The notes under the pieces were generated by a model, which ran no database searches, was not told the DNA's origin, and was given only the letters and a program-made list of their open reading frames with translations. From IMG/VR virus record IMGVR_UViG_3300032893_000013, positions 44,070-108,069 of that record: a stretch of DNA of 64,000 nucleotides. The stretch is one strand, 5' to 3'. Shown here piece after piece: positions 1-8,374 of the stretch; within the stretch, counting starts at the first letter, position 1; the number at the start of each line of letters is the position of its first letter. Made by a program: the position numbers and the translations under genes. This DNA is from a virus.

Positions 1-1383
1 GTTATCGACGAGGATATTGAAGCGGGGCAATTTCACCATCAACGAGCAGAAGCGATAGAACGCTTTGGGAGTCGTGAGATCGGTTTGAGCGAGTTGTTGT
101 GATTTGAACGAACTCAGTTCAGCCATTTCAAGACCGCGCATGTCAAGGGCGAAACCCGTGACGAAGCCAGGGAGCCGGTTGTTCAGGTCAGTGAAGACCG
201 TAGTAGCGGCACCGCTGTTCACAACGCGACCAACATATTGGCGCACGCCGGAAGCATCGTTCGCATTCGAGCGATAGACGTTGAAGTAGCGAGCGGCAAT
301 ACCGCCAGCGGGAGTGATTGTAACGGCAATCTGGTTACCGTTTGCCGACATCGTAATGTTCGACACAGCCGAAGCCGGGCTTTCACCCACATCACCACAA
401 GCAGTTACGCTGTAGTAATAAACTTCACCGGAAAGGAACGAAGTCGATCCAGCCGATTGACCGAGCGAGATGCCAGGAGCGGCGGGAACACCAACACGCG
501 GACGTGCGGGCGAGGTTTTACCAGACAAGAAACGGCTAGATTCAATCGAGATCGCGCCGCCAGCTACCCACTGTTCATTCAACGAAGCGCCAGTGGCTTT
601 TTGAGGCGAACCGGCAAGAACGATACGTTCTTTGGAGTGGCTGATTTTGTTGTACGCGCCATGAGTAAGCGGATCAATGTACAACTTCTCGGGATTACCG
701 TGGCTCATTTGAGCGCGGCTGTAAATGTCCTCAATCGTGCTCTGTTGGAGAACGCCGTTCTGAGGAATCACAACGGAACCGTCAGCGCCATATTCTTGGA
801 ACATCAAGTCTTTGGTGCTGTTGTCGAAATCCGACTGACGAATTTGGGGATCAAGACCGTGCATACCGGGTTCCGACTGGCTCATCGCCAACGGGTTACC
901 GTCATACAATCCACCGTTCGAGTAAGCGGACTTACCACGGAAAAGGTGGAACTCGATGTCACCAGCGAGTTTGAGAGCGGCAGAGGCTTCAACGCGATCT
1001 TCGGCTTTAACACCGTCGAAGGTTTCAACCAACTGAGCTTGCAAAGTCACCCGACGAACGTGAACATAATATGCCATCGGAACAACGGCACGGTTCAACG
1101 TATCGGTTTCTTCTTGACCAACGGCGCCTTCCAGCACTGCCGATCCACCGAAGATACCATAATCCAGTTGTCTATTGAACTGGACAAGAGTGCCCTTGGC
1201 AGGAGTAACCTTGAAGATTTTTTGCAACTTGATTTTGCTGTCATCATAAGTTGCGATGTTCATTACATCACTGAGGTCTTCGCGTTGGAGCGAGGAACCT
1301 TGAGAGAGCGTGCCTGGGGCAGCGTTCATCCCACCGGCTTCTAAAGCCTTTTTCAACATTTCAAGTTTGGCGATGTCTAACAC
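1..1383 (-). CDS. Major capsid protein, C-terminus cut by window edge
   Basis: Starts at GTG 1383, preceded by AAAGGAG, and stays open for 461 codons to the window edge, so its last residues are missing. Residues about 1-285 read like an HK97-fold capsid subunit. Residues about 290-395 form a separate beta-rich module (GEVYYYSVTA, YFNVYRS, TVFTDL) typical of fibronectin-III/Ig-like inserts. Capsid-like sequence resumes at ALDMRGLEM. Its place after protease and putative scaffold is the usual head-gene order. The call rests on order and sequence character, not a search. The GTG start makes it easy to miss, and the long opposite-strand frame at 238-1344 is its shadow. Confidence 0.8.
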   Translation of the reverse strand, partial: MLDIAKLEMLKKALEAGGMNAAPGTLSQGSSLQREDLSDVMNIATYDDSKIKLQKIFKVTPAKGTLVQFNRQLDYGIFGGSAVLEGAVGQEETDTLNRAVVPMAYYVHVRRVTLQAQLVETFDGVKAEDRVEASAALKLAGDIEFHLFRGKSAYSNGGLYDGNPLAMSQSEPGMHGLDPQIRQSDFDNSTKDLMFQEYGADGSVVIPQNGVLQQSTIEDIYSRAQMSHGNPEKLYIDPLTHGAYNKISHSKERIVLAGSPQKATGASLNEQWVAGGAISIESSRFLSGKTSPARPRVGVPAAPGISLGQSAGSTSFLSGEVYYYSVTACGDVGESPASAVSNITMSANGNQIAVTITPAGGIAARYFNVYRSNANDASGVRQYVGRVVNSGAATTVFTDLNNRLPGFVTGFALDMRGLEMAELSSFKSQQLAQTDLTTPKAFYRFCSLMVKLPRFNILVDN

Positions 1384-1395
1384 GGTTTTCTCCTT

Positions 1396-2292
1396 TTATT
1401 TGGAAATCAGTTTCAAAACTTCAGATGACCGTTTTTTGGTCACGAAGTAGTTACTAAGAGCGTCGCGCTCATTCTTAGTAAGCGCACCGAGCGCGCTTCT
1501 ATCTCCGGCGATCTTTTTAGCCCGTTTATGGAACTCTTCGTCGGAAATATTTTCTTGCTCAGTCTTTTTCAGGTCTTTTTCGCCTTTATCGACATAATCG
1601 ACGCTGCGAATATCGGTAACCGCCTTAGTAACGGGACGGTTGACCATTTTTTCCATCAAATCTGTCAAAGTGCCAACGGCCTTTTCAAGATTCTTGGCAT
1701 TCTCTTCGGACTTTGAAAGTTTTTCTTTCATAGCGTCCATCTCTTTTTTATACATGGCCGAAGACTCTTCCGATTTCATAGCGGAAGAAGCAGCGGGAGA
1801 TGGCGAAGGAGAAGCGGCTGGCGCAGATTCCATCGGAGCAGGAGCGGCAGACTTGCTGCGGGCTTCCATTTCCATTTGAACACACTGCATCAACTCATGG
1901 AGCATTTCATCATCAAGACCATGAACCATCGACTCAAGCGAATCGCCTGCGTCAGCTTCAGGGCTGGCTTGTGCCGAAGGATCGGCAGGAGCCGGAGAAG
2001 ACGAAGCCGAGGCTTCCGGAGTCGGGCTTTCAAAACCCGAACCTTCATCCTTTTTCATGGATGATTCTTCTTTCTTCATGGAAGACTCTTCTTTTTTCAT
2101 CGAGGATTCTTCCTTTTTCATGGAACTTTCTTCTTTTTTCATTGAAGACTCTTCTTTTTTCATCGAAGACTCCTCATTCTTCTTGAGGCTATCAAGTCGA
2201 GCTTGCTCAGACTTAATAAGCTCGTCAACCTCACCGGCAACTTCTTTCAAAATTGCGTTCAGATCGACATTTTGTTCTTGAACCTGACTCAT
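1396..2292 (-). CDS. Repeat-bearing putative scaffold protein
   Basis: 298 residues, charged, predicted mostly helical or disordered. Residues 40-81 are six tandem copies of EESSMKK. Then comes a Pro/Ala/Ser-rich acidic stretch, a helical segment, a second Pro/Ser/Ala linker (~150-175) and a coiled-coil half (~180-225) ending in a basic tail. It lies between the prohead protease and the capsid gene, where scaffold genes usually sit, and the low-complexity charged composition fits a scaffold or capsid-assembly protein. AAAGGAAACC precedes the ATG. Function is inferred from position only. Confidence 0.6.
   Translation of the reverse strand: MSQVQEQNVDLNAILKEVAGEVDELIKSEQARLDSLKKNEESSMKKEESSMKKEESSMKKEESSMKKEESSMKKEESSMKKDEGSGFESPTPEASASSSPAPADPSAQASPEADAGDSLESMVHGLDDEMLHELMQCVQMEMEARSKSAAPAPMESAPAASPSPSPAASSAMKSEESSAMYKKEMDAMKEKLSKSEENAKNLEKAVGTLTDLMEKMVNRPVTKAVTDIRSVDYVDKGEKDLKKTEQENISDEEFHKRAKKIAGDRSALGALTKNERDALSNYFVTKKRSSEVLKLISK
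2050..2175 (-). repeat. Six 21-bp in-frame repeats (EESSMKK) in putative scaffold gene
   Basis: Six adjacent 21-base units encode EESSMKK with synonymous differences between copies. That favours selection on the protein repeat over very recent DNA duplication. The pattern is a regular seven-residue helix-forming unit with paired Glu and Lys. Confidence 0.9.
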
Positions 2293-2315
2293 GGCGGTTT
2301 CCTTTATGGTCTTTA

Positions 2316-2789
2316 TTATTGACCAGACAGAGGCCAGTAGAGATCCGGGGCAATGCTTTGGTTCAGAGTAGAGCCAGAAACAGATCCGTCAGTTTGAAAT
2401 TGCGAGAGAGCGGGAACGGTTCCGTTTGCGTTAAGATAACGCTCTTGCTTCACGCCAGGGCGAGCAAGTTCCATGTCAATTTTTACACGGTTCAAAAGAG
2501 TCAAGAGAGAAACGCCAGAGATGGTGGAGGCTTCTTCGATGACTTGGAATTTCATCGGGCTGTAGGTGCGTTGCGGATTTCCGATGACATCGCTGAATTG
2601 TTGATCTTGGCCGATGGCGCGGATCGCAATGTTTTGTTCACCAGCGACTGCGGGAGAATGCTGAGAAATCAAAAGCTGAGCGCCTTGACTATCTTGCGAA
2701 GTCGTGAAAAAATACGAAGAACCAAGTCTGAGAGTCAGATGGTCCTGAAGGACTCGCATCAGGTTTTGTGATTTAGCAATGATCGACAT
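2316..2789 (-). CDS. Unrecognised head-module protein
   Basis: 157 residues with AAAGGAGC ahead of the ATG at 2789. No recognised motif. The N-terminal half is helical and polar, the middle has beta-like stretches (EQNIAIRAIG), and the C-terminus is Ser/Gly/Gln-rich. Its place between protease and putative scaffold suggests a minor head or assembly component. A 101-base gap separates it from the protease gene; the gap holds two weak inverted repeats but no convincing terminator. Confidence 0.7.
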   Translation of the reverse strand: MSIIAKSQNLMRVLQDHLTLRLGSSYFFTTSQDSQGAQLLISQHSPAVAGEQNIAIRAIGQDQQFSDVIGNPQRTYSPMKFQVIEEASTISGVSLLTLLNRVKIDMELARPGVKQERYLNANGTVPALSQFQTDGSVSGSTLNQSIAPDLYWPLSGQ

Positions 2790-2890
2790 TTTAGCTCCTT
2801 TTATTGAAAACAGCTATTTTCAGCGGACAATACAGATTATTAGGCTTTTTTCCTAACCGTGCGAAAATAGGTAATATTTTCGTTTCAAAT

Positions 2891-3901
2891 TTAGTGTTTT
2901 GCCTTACCCGTCATCTCGTCGTAAAGACGCTTGGTTAGGTCTACGTTGCCTTCGTGCATCCGCTTTCTGATTGCCGATTCAATTTTTCCGGCATCTTCGT
3001 CGGTTACACCAGGAACGAGTGTTTTTATGAGATCCTTACTGGGAGATTTTTTCCCCATCAGCTTTATCAGCTTGTCGAGTTGCGGCATTTTGCCGGAACG
3101 CGCCATTGGTTTGCTGAAGGACTCTTTCTGGAGGGCACTTCCTCCCGACAACGCGCCAGGAGCAGCAGACGGTGAGCCTGCTTCCAGAGCTTTCCGCAAA
3201 TTTGACAGCGCATCGCGTAAGCCGAAATCATTGATAACATTCGGCATTACCGTATTTATGTGTTGCATAGACACGGATTTTCGTAGTGGTTCCAGCCCAC
3301 CGGCATAAGTCGCTTTGGACATCGACTTGGAGACTTGCGGTGCGGAAGTATCCGCTACAATATCCACAGTTGCTGCTTTATTCGCTGGCTTCATTGTCAA
3401 AGCCATTTTTCTGATTACTGTTTTTTTGAGGAAGTTTCCCTGTCTCTCAAGGGTAGCGCCTTCCACAGAAAGTCCGAGTTGCGGGCCTTCCTGAGATTTA
3501 CTGAACATGCGCGCAATCGAGGCGGCGGCGCGGGCATTGTCGTGGGCTTCGGGACCATCCCAGATTTCGACAGAACCGTAAATCATTGGTTTTCTGAATT
3601 CATTCCAAGCAGTTAGCTCACGGTCAGACTTGCAATCGTCGGGCGAAAAGATTTTTTTCGCGTTCACAACGCGGCCAACTACGGCATTGAAGCCCTTGAA
3701 ATCGTCTTTGGTTTGACCGTCGCGCTTGTGCATCTCTTCATCTTCAGCATCTTCGGGATTGATGTGCTCAGTGTTGAGCGTCGCTTTTCCCGACTGAAGA
3801 TCAGAAATGTCCGCACCCTCGACCGACAGGACTTCGCCCGACGTATCTGGGGTTTCAACAGAAAAGATTCCTTCAAGTATGAGATTTTTGCTCAGTTTCA
3901 T
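2891..3901 (-). CDS. Prohead maturation protease (S78/XkdF-like)
   Basis: 336 residues. Three conserved sites of HK97-type prohead serine proteases are seen: a catalytic-type His in LNTEHINPED (~residue 46), a catalytic-type Ser in GLSVEGATLE (~148), and the following ALTMKPANKAATVD segment, matching the family PAN-A motif. The C-terminal ~130 residues are basic and helical and could act as a targeting or scaffold tail. It would cleave scaffold and capsid N-termini during head maturation. No Shine-Dalgarno precedes ATG 3901; a TAATAT box lies seven bases upstream. Confidence 0.82.
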   Translation of the reverse strand: MKLSKNLILEGIFSVETPDTSGEVLSVEGADISDLQSGKATLNTEHINPEDAEDEEMHKRDGQTKDDFKGFNAVVGRVVNAKKIFSPDDCKSDRELTAWNEFRKPMIYGSVEIWDGPEAHDNARAAASIARMFSKSQEGPQLGLSVEGATLERQGNFLKKTVIRKMALTMKPANKAATVDIVADTSAPQVSKSMSKATYAGGLEPLRKSVSMQHINTVMPNVINDFGLRDALSNLRKALEAGSPSAAPGALSGGSALQKESFSKPMARSGKMPQLDKLIKLMGKKSPSKDLIKTLVPGVTDEDAGKIESAIRKRMHEGNVDLTKRLYDEMTGKAKH

Positions 3902-3908
3902 ATATTCA

Positions 3909-3914
3909 ATATTA
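3909..3914 (-). promoter_or_regulatory. Possible -10 box for protease gene
   Basis: On the minus strand TAATAT ends seven bases before ATG 3901, with no clear -35 and no ribosome site between. The gene needs its own promoter because the four genes upstream of it are on the other strand. A late, phage-sigma-dependent -10-only promoter is one reading. Confidence 0.35.
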
Positions 3915-3942
3915 GGATTTTTAGGTTAAGCCTGCGAATTCA

Positions 3943-3957
3943 TTGAAAAACTTTCAA
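3943..3957. promoter_or_regulatory. Perfect TTGAAA-N3-TTTCAA inverted repeat
   Basis: A six-base perfect inverted repeat in the divergent gap between the prohead protease and the rightward cassette. It may be an operator for the protease-side promoter. No binding protein is assigned. Confidence 0.35.
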
Positions 3958-4061
3958 ATCGTTATCATTTTTATACCGATCAGACTACTTTCTATAACAC
4001 TTCGGCGACAACTTATGGATTTTCCTTATTATTCTCATAATTAGAAGGCCGAAAAAATCTT

Positions 4062-4089
4062 TTGCAAACCCCGACAGCACTGTGATAAC
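4062..4089 (+). promoter_or_regulatory. Sigma70-like promoter, first cassette gene
   Basis: TTGCAA, 16 bases, GATAAC, with an extended TG just before the -10 box. It is followed within about 15 bases by a strong AAGGAGGGG ribosome site and GTG 4116. Confidence 0.55.
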
Positions 4090-4115
4090 TTGAAATTGTT
4101 ACAAGGAGGGGAAAG

Positions 4116-4496
4116 GTGACCGTTGATTATCGCCTAGTGGACATTTTCGTTCGAGTCTGGAACCGCAATCATCGTTCTTGGTTTGGTGGAGAAGGATTGG
4201 TCGCAGAAAATATCAACTGGGGATGGTGCTACCAATTCGCCCTTGTGATTCATGGAGTTTATGGCGGCGAACTCATCTCTTCGTGCGGTCACGCATGGGT
4301 ACGGATTGGAGAATGGGATTATGACAGCGAGCACCTGAGCGGCGGCGACATCTATTCGTATGGACGATCCGTTTATGACCGCGATCAATTCATCTCATAC
4401 TGGAACAACGGCGGCGGAAGCGGCCCGGTTTGTGAAACGACGATTGCAGAAACAATTCAGGAGTTTATGAAGCTGAAGCAGAATGAGGCGGCTTAA
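4116..4496 (+). CDS. Small transglutaminase-like fold protein
   Basis: 126 residues from GTG 4116 behind AAGGAGGGG. WGWCYQFA (Cys38), CGHAWVRI (His59) and an Asp in EWDYD (68-70) follow the Cys-His-Asp order and local context of transglutaminase/papain-fold enzymes (family: G-C...., HaWv, fD). It lacks a signal peptide. First gene of a four-gene rightward cassette lodged inside the leftward head operon. A catalytic role is inferred from three short motifs only; it could be an inactive relative. Confidence 0.6.
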   Translation: MTVDYRLVDIFVRVWNRNHRSWFGGEGLVAENINWGWCYQFALVIHGVYGGELISSCGHAWVRIGEWDYDSEHLSGGDIYSYGRSVYDRDQFISYWNNGGGSGPVCETTIAETIQEFMKLKQNEAA

Positions 4497-4505
4497 AGAA
4501 TTTTT

Positions 4506-4534
4506 TTGCAAATTCTACAATAGTGCGAGATACT
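4506..4534 (+). promoter_or_regulatory. Sigma70-like promoter, second cassette gene
   Basis: TTGCAA, 17 bases, GATACT. The -35 sits in a T-rich context (TTTTTTGCAAA) almost identical to the promoter before 4116, suggesting a repeated promoter type. The next gene's GGAGGT starts seven bases after the -10 box. Confidence 0.6.
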
Positions 4535-4550
4535 GGGTTTGGAGGTAATT

Positions 4551-4889
4551 ATGGGAATCAAACGAGTGCTCTATAAAGGTTTCGAGATTCTCGTTGGCGC
4601 CAGCTACACCAAGGTCATCCCTGACGAAGACAAAAAACTCGTCTACGAAGTCGCCAATCAAGTGGAAGCTGAGCAGTTCGTGGACCAATTTCGAGACGAA
4701 GCCGGAACCCATCCGATCAACTGCGAATTTTGCGGCGCCGTGCCGGAACGTTCCGAACTCAACACAACGCACTGGAAGGATGATAAGCCGATCACGTTCG
4801 TAATCCATGAATGCCAAAAAAAGGACTGCCGCAACGCCCGCGACTATTATTTCGATTTGGGCAAAGCGATGGCCAAGGGAGAAATATGA
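4551..4889 (+). CDS. Unrecognised, with CxxC pair (phage small protein)
   Basis: 112 residues; ATG 4551 is chosen because GGAGGT lies four bases before it. Residues ~60-100 hold CEFCG and a later Cys pair (CQKKDC), a likely zinc-binding set. The rest is mixed alpha/beta. Overlaps the next start by ATGA. Confidence 0.75.
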   Translation: MGIKRVLYKGFEILVGASYTKVIPDEDKKLVYEVANQVEAEQFVDQFRDEAGTHPINCEFCGAVPERSELNTTHWKDDKPITFVIHECQKKDCRNARDYYFDLGKAMAKGEI

Positions 4890-5311
4890 GAATCGCAACT
4901 AAAGCTCAAAAATTGAAGCTCAACATAATCATGTCCCGCGACTCTTCGGGAATGTGGAGTATGACCATCGAGGACAGCGTTGCTGGACTCATCATCGTTT
5001 CTGCGAAAATGAACGACGAACAATTCTCGGATTTCATGTCGCACCGATACGCCAAAATTGATGGCGAGCATTACGCCAATCCAAACATCGGGAAGAAAAT
5101 GGTGACAAAGTGGTACGACGTGAATCTGGAAAAGCTCAAGCCGATCTTTGAAAATTACGACGATGCCTCACGCGCCCGCGACATGAAACACATCTTCGAT
5201 CTGGCCGAACAGGAGAATCCTGGATTCAAAGCCGACCGCGAATCTTACAACAGCCATCGCAACAATCGCGGCTACTATCAAGTCACACTCAGGAAGTGGG
5301 AAGACGTATGA
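4886..5311 (+). CDS. Unrecognised protein of rightward cassette
   Basis: 141 residues; ATG 4886 overlaps the preceding stop by ATGA. Basic N-terminus, then alternating alpha/beta sequence, no Cys, no membrane segment. Translationally coupled to both neighbours. Confidence 0.75.
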   Translation: MRIATKAQKLKLNIIMSRDSSGMWSMTIEDSVAGLIIVSAKMNDEQFSDFMSHRYAKIDGEHYANPNIGKKMVTKWYDVNLEKLKPIFENYDDASRARDMKHIFDLAEQENPGFKADRESYNSHRNNRGYYQVTLRKWEDV

Positions 5312-5595
5312 GTTGTCAACTGATGCTCTTGAAAAATGGAATGTGGTCAGCGCGCTCGAAAAAAACACGTTATTTCAAGGGGCCGGACGGAAGTATTTCT
5401 TCAGCGCCGGATTTCGTGGAATTTTTTCAGAACCAAACATTAGACCGCTGTGCGGAATTTCTTGCCCAGCGCGGAGTCGATCCGGATGAAGTCGAGGAAG
5501 CCGTTGTGTGTATGCTGAAAAACGATCACAATATTGCAGAATTTGGGATTCAGGGAAGATTCGTATTCAGTAAATACGAAGGAGTGGTTCACTAA
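5308..5595 (+). CDS. Unrecognised small protein, end of cassette
   Basis: 95 residues; ATG 5308 overlaps the previous stop. Its stop overlaps by four bases the stop of the converging MuF-like gene, so no room remains for a terminator between the two transcription units. Confidence 0.72.
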   Translation: MSCQLMLLKNGMWSARSKKTRYFKGPDGSISSAPDFVEFFQNQTLDRCAEFLAQRGVDPDEVEEAVVCMLKNDHNIAEFGIQGRFVFSKYEGVVH

Positions 5596-6401
5596 GCGCG
5601 TTGCTTAGCGTACTCGTCGTGGCCGGGGCCGACATAGATGATTCGGCCTTGATCTGAAAATCCGAAGCCAGGCATCAAAACTGTTAGAATGTCGCGACAA
5701 TTGACATGCGTTGGAGAAACGGACGGTTCGGGATTTTTCCAATGGCCGGGCGATCCTGAAAGTTCGCTCAATTTATACAGGCGCGGAGTCACTTTGTCGG
5801 GCATGGTCCATAGGCGCCAGCAATAGGGACAGCGGTGATCGTCCAAAACTCCCAGCTTGAAAACCACAGGATCATCAATCCCAACAGCTTTCGAGACTCC
5901 GATGATGCCATCTAAGGCGCCGACATTCTGAGCATTGTGAAGTTCATGGTTAACTAAAGTGTCAACTGCCTTATCCATGCGCTCTTTTTGCTTGAACAAT
6001 TCGGATTCGATTTGATCCATGATAGTCGTTCCCGTTTGGGATCGAACTAAATCTTCAACGCTTTTGCCTTCGCGCTTTGCCTGAAGAAGCAAGTTGTCAT
6101 ATTTTTCGCCAATGATTCGAGTCACATCGGCAATCGACTTTTTTTCGAGTGAGTCGATGTAATATTCGGCGACTTTTTGCACCTTTTGAATGGTCGCCTG
6201 ATCGACGCTTTCAGAAGTCGGAGAATTCAGGGAGTTGGCCGCCAAATAATTGGAAGCCAAAGTAGTCTGAGGATCAAATGTCCTGTAAGAAAAGACGATG
6301 GATTTCGGGACAGATTGCGGACCTAAAAGATTGATTCGCAAAGCGCCGAATGCTTTGGTGACGTACTCTTCAATGATTTTGTGAATGGCTGGAGTAAGCA
6401 T
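5592..6401 (-). CDS. MuF-like minor head protein
   Basis: 269 residues directly after the portal gene (stop and start share one base). The C-terminal part has CPYCWRLW and PTHVNCRDILTV, matching the Cys/His-bearing end of phage Mu gpF/SPP1 gp7-type head morphogenesis proteins. The N-terminal 150 residues are helical. Such proteins enter the head with the portal. Family call from the C-terminal motif and gene order. Confidence 0.8.
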   Translation of the reverse strand: MLTPAIHKIIEEYVTKAFGALRINLLGPQSVPKSIVFSYRTFDPQTTLASNYLAANSLNSPTSESVDQATIQKVQKVAEYYIDSLEKKSIADVTRIIGEKYDNLLLQAKREGKSVEDLVRSQTGTTIMDQIESELFKQKERMDKAVDTLVNHELHNAQNVGALDGIIGVSKAVGIDDPVVFKLGVLDDHRCPYCWRLWTMPDKVTPRLYKLSELSGSPGHWKNPEPSVSPTHVNCRDILTVLMPGFGFSDQGRIIYVGPGHDEYAKQRA

Positions 6402-8371
6402 TAGTGTTCATGCTCATCTTTCTTGCCTTCCAAAGATGCCATGATTGAATTCATGAGATCCTTGGACTCTTTGGAGAAGGCATCCATGATTTTCTTGCGA
6501 GAAATTTTATGGCGCTTCAACAATTCTTTACGGGCCATCGGAAGAGCTTTTTCCGACTTGCCGAGAGCTTCGCCGAGTTGGGCCATTGCGCTGTCGAGAT
6601 CCTGACCGCCGCTCAATTCCTGAGCCGCCTGCGATTGTGCATTTTGCTGCTGACCGCCGCCGCCTTGACCTTGCTGGACGCCCATTTGCATTTGCTTGAA
6701 GCTGAACCAAGCCTGATCGCCCATGTAGTATGCCAAATCCGGATCTTTGTCCGCATTGGCGAATTCTTTTCCGCCAAAAGCCTTCAGGATCTGACCTTTG
6801 GTGAAATATTTCTCAATGACTTGCAAATATGCAGCATTCAATGGGAAGTCGCCGCCGAGAGGAACGTCTTTCTTTTCGACGCGCTCCATGATGTCGTTCA
6901 TTGTCAGGAACAACGCTGAGTCTTGTTGCAGGCGGGTAGCTTCTTTTTCAGGACTGTCGGCGTCCAAACCTTCAAGGTTGATCTGAACGAGTTTTGCCCA
7001 TTCCGGATTGATCTTGGGAAGTAGGCGAGTATTAAGGAAATCTTCAATGCTCAAAAGAAGTGGGCGCAAACCGATGTCTCGGGCGGCCATCAACTTCCAT
7101 TCATTGTTACTTTCAGACATGGACTGGCTATTCGTGCCGCGAGAAAGGTACGAAAGAGCAGCAACTTCGTCCGGCGACATTTGGTAGGCGGCGAAGATCA
7201 TCCGCTTGTTCAAATCTGCCAGGTATTGGAATTCCATGTCGCGCTGAGTTGGATCAAGCTGAACGACATCAACCGCATCGTCTTTGCCCATGCCGAAAAC
7301 CGGCATACGGAACGCGGCGTTTGCCGAATTGATGTGGGCCATCATCTGCGACTTAATAGCCGTGATGTCATCTTCTTCAAGATTTTCAGACTTGAACACC
7401 AACATATTGCGCGTTGCGCGACCGTTGATGAAATACATCTTGTTGTGAGTGGTCAAGTTCAAATGCGTGGTGATCGAACTCAACATCCGTTCGATTGGCG
7501 AAACGGGATAGCCTGAACGCAGAATGTCGGTCGAAGGAGTATTCGTCCAATAAAGAAGTTCATCGTCAGTGAAAATTTGGCGAGGAATTTCTTCGATTAC
7601 CTGAACGTATGTGTACTCATCGTCTTTGAATCTGGTGATGTCAACTTCAAGACCTTGGAGTTGTTCAAGAACTTTTTGAGCGGCGATGCGGATATTCTCG
7701 GCTTCTTGGCCTTGGCCGCGCTGTGGAGTCGTGAAGTAAATGGTCCCTGCATCAATTGCGCGGAAACTATGGAACTTGCCGAGTTGATTTTTACGAACCT
7801 CGACCGAGAACGCGCCGAAGGTCAGCAAGTCTTCAATGATTTCAACGAAAGTCTGACTGAAATTGCGTTTTTCTTTGTCAGTTACTCCCTCATTGGTGCC
7901 GCAATTCAAAAGAATGTTGCGCAACTGAGGAATGATTTCCTGCTTGATTTTCTCTTGCTCTGCCTCACTGTACTTTTCGATGATCTGAGGCAGAAGGTTG
8001 ACTGTGAATCCAACGTCGAAACGATTGGCGCGAGGACGCGCAAACAAAGATCCTTGCTTTGCACGGATCGGAATGATGACGCCGCCGATCAATTCTTCGG
8101 TATCACGAATCCGCTTGAGGATTACGGGAGGAACCTGATTGGTTCTTCGGCGATAGACGGATGAATAAACCTGATCGGTTTTGATTGGATCGACTTCAAA
8201 AGCCAACTTGACGGCTTTAGAGTTTTGATCCTTCTTGAACTTCGTGAGAATCTCAAAAAGTTCTTTGTTCTCGCTGCCTTCGTCGCCGCCAAGCTCAATG
8301 CCAAAGAAACGCTTGTCGTTCACTTTGACATTCTTGGGTGTGAGGGCAGCTTTTTGTTCGTTTTCGCTCAT
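6401..8371 (-). CDS. Portal protein
   Basis: 656 residues. Clip/wing/stem-type portal sequence: PRANRFDVGFTVN, DLLTFGAFSVEV, LLYWTNTPSTDILRSG, then a long middle with LSYLSRGTNS typical of large portals. Gln/Gly-rich segment at ~565-590, basic helical C-terminus. Forms the dodecameric DNA gate at one capsid vertex. Sits between an unknown structural gene and the MuF-like gene, the standard order after terminase. Confidence 0.9.
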   Translation of the reverse strand: MSENEQKAALTPKNVKVNDKRFFGIELGGDEGSENKELFEILTKFKKDQNSKAVKLAFEVDPIKTDQVYSSVYRRRTNQVPPVILKRIRDTEELIGGVIIPIRAKQGSLFARPRANRFDVGFTVNLLPQIIEKYSEAEQEKIKQEIIPQLRNILLNCGTNEGVTDKEKRNFSQTFVEIIEDLLTFGAFSVEVRKNQLGKFHSFRAIDAGTIYFTTPQRGQGQEAENIRIAAQKVLEQLQGLEVDITRFKDDEYTYVQVIEEIPRQIFTDDELLYWTNTPSTDILRSGYPVSPIERMLSSITTHLNLTTHNKMYFINGRATRNMLVFKSENLEEDDITAIKSQMMAHINSANAAFRMPVFGMGKDDAVDVVQLDPTQRDMEFQYLADLNKRMIFAAYQMSPDEVAALSYLSRGTNSQSMSESNNEWKLMAARDIGLRPLLLSIEDFLNTRLLPKINPEWAKLVQINLEGLDADSPEKEATRLQQDSALFLTMNDIMERVEKKDVPLGGDFPLNAAYLQVIEKYFTKGQILKAFGGKEFANADKDPDLAYYMGDQAWFSFKQMQMGVQQGQGGGGQQQNAQSQAAQELSGGQDLDSAMAQLGEALGKSEKALPMARKELLKRHKISRKKIMDAFSKESKDLMNSIMASLEGKKDEHEH

Positions 8372-8374
8372 AGA

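Noticed and set aside
238-1344. Long rightward frame opposite the capsid gene
   Set aside because: It is the antisense of the major capsid gene, which is open throughout with a ribosome site and capsid-like sequence; the opposite frame has no ribosome site and unlikely composition.
2050-2175. CRISPR-like array
   Set aside because: Units are 21 bases, contiguous without spacers, in frame and translated.
2790-2890. Terminator between prohead protease and next gene
   Set aside because: Only weak five-base inverted repeats with no U-tract; operon read-through is more likely.
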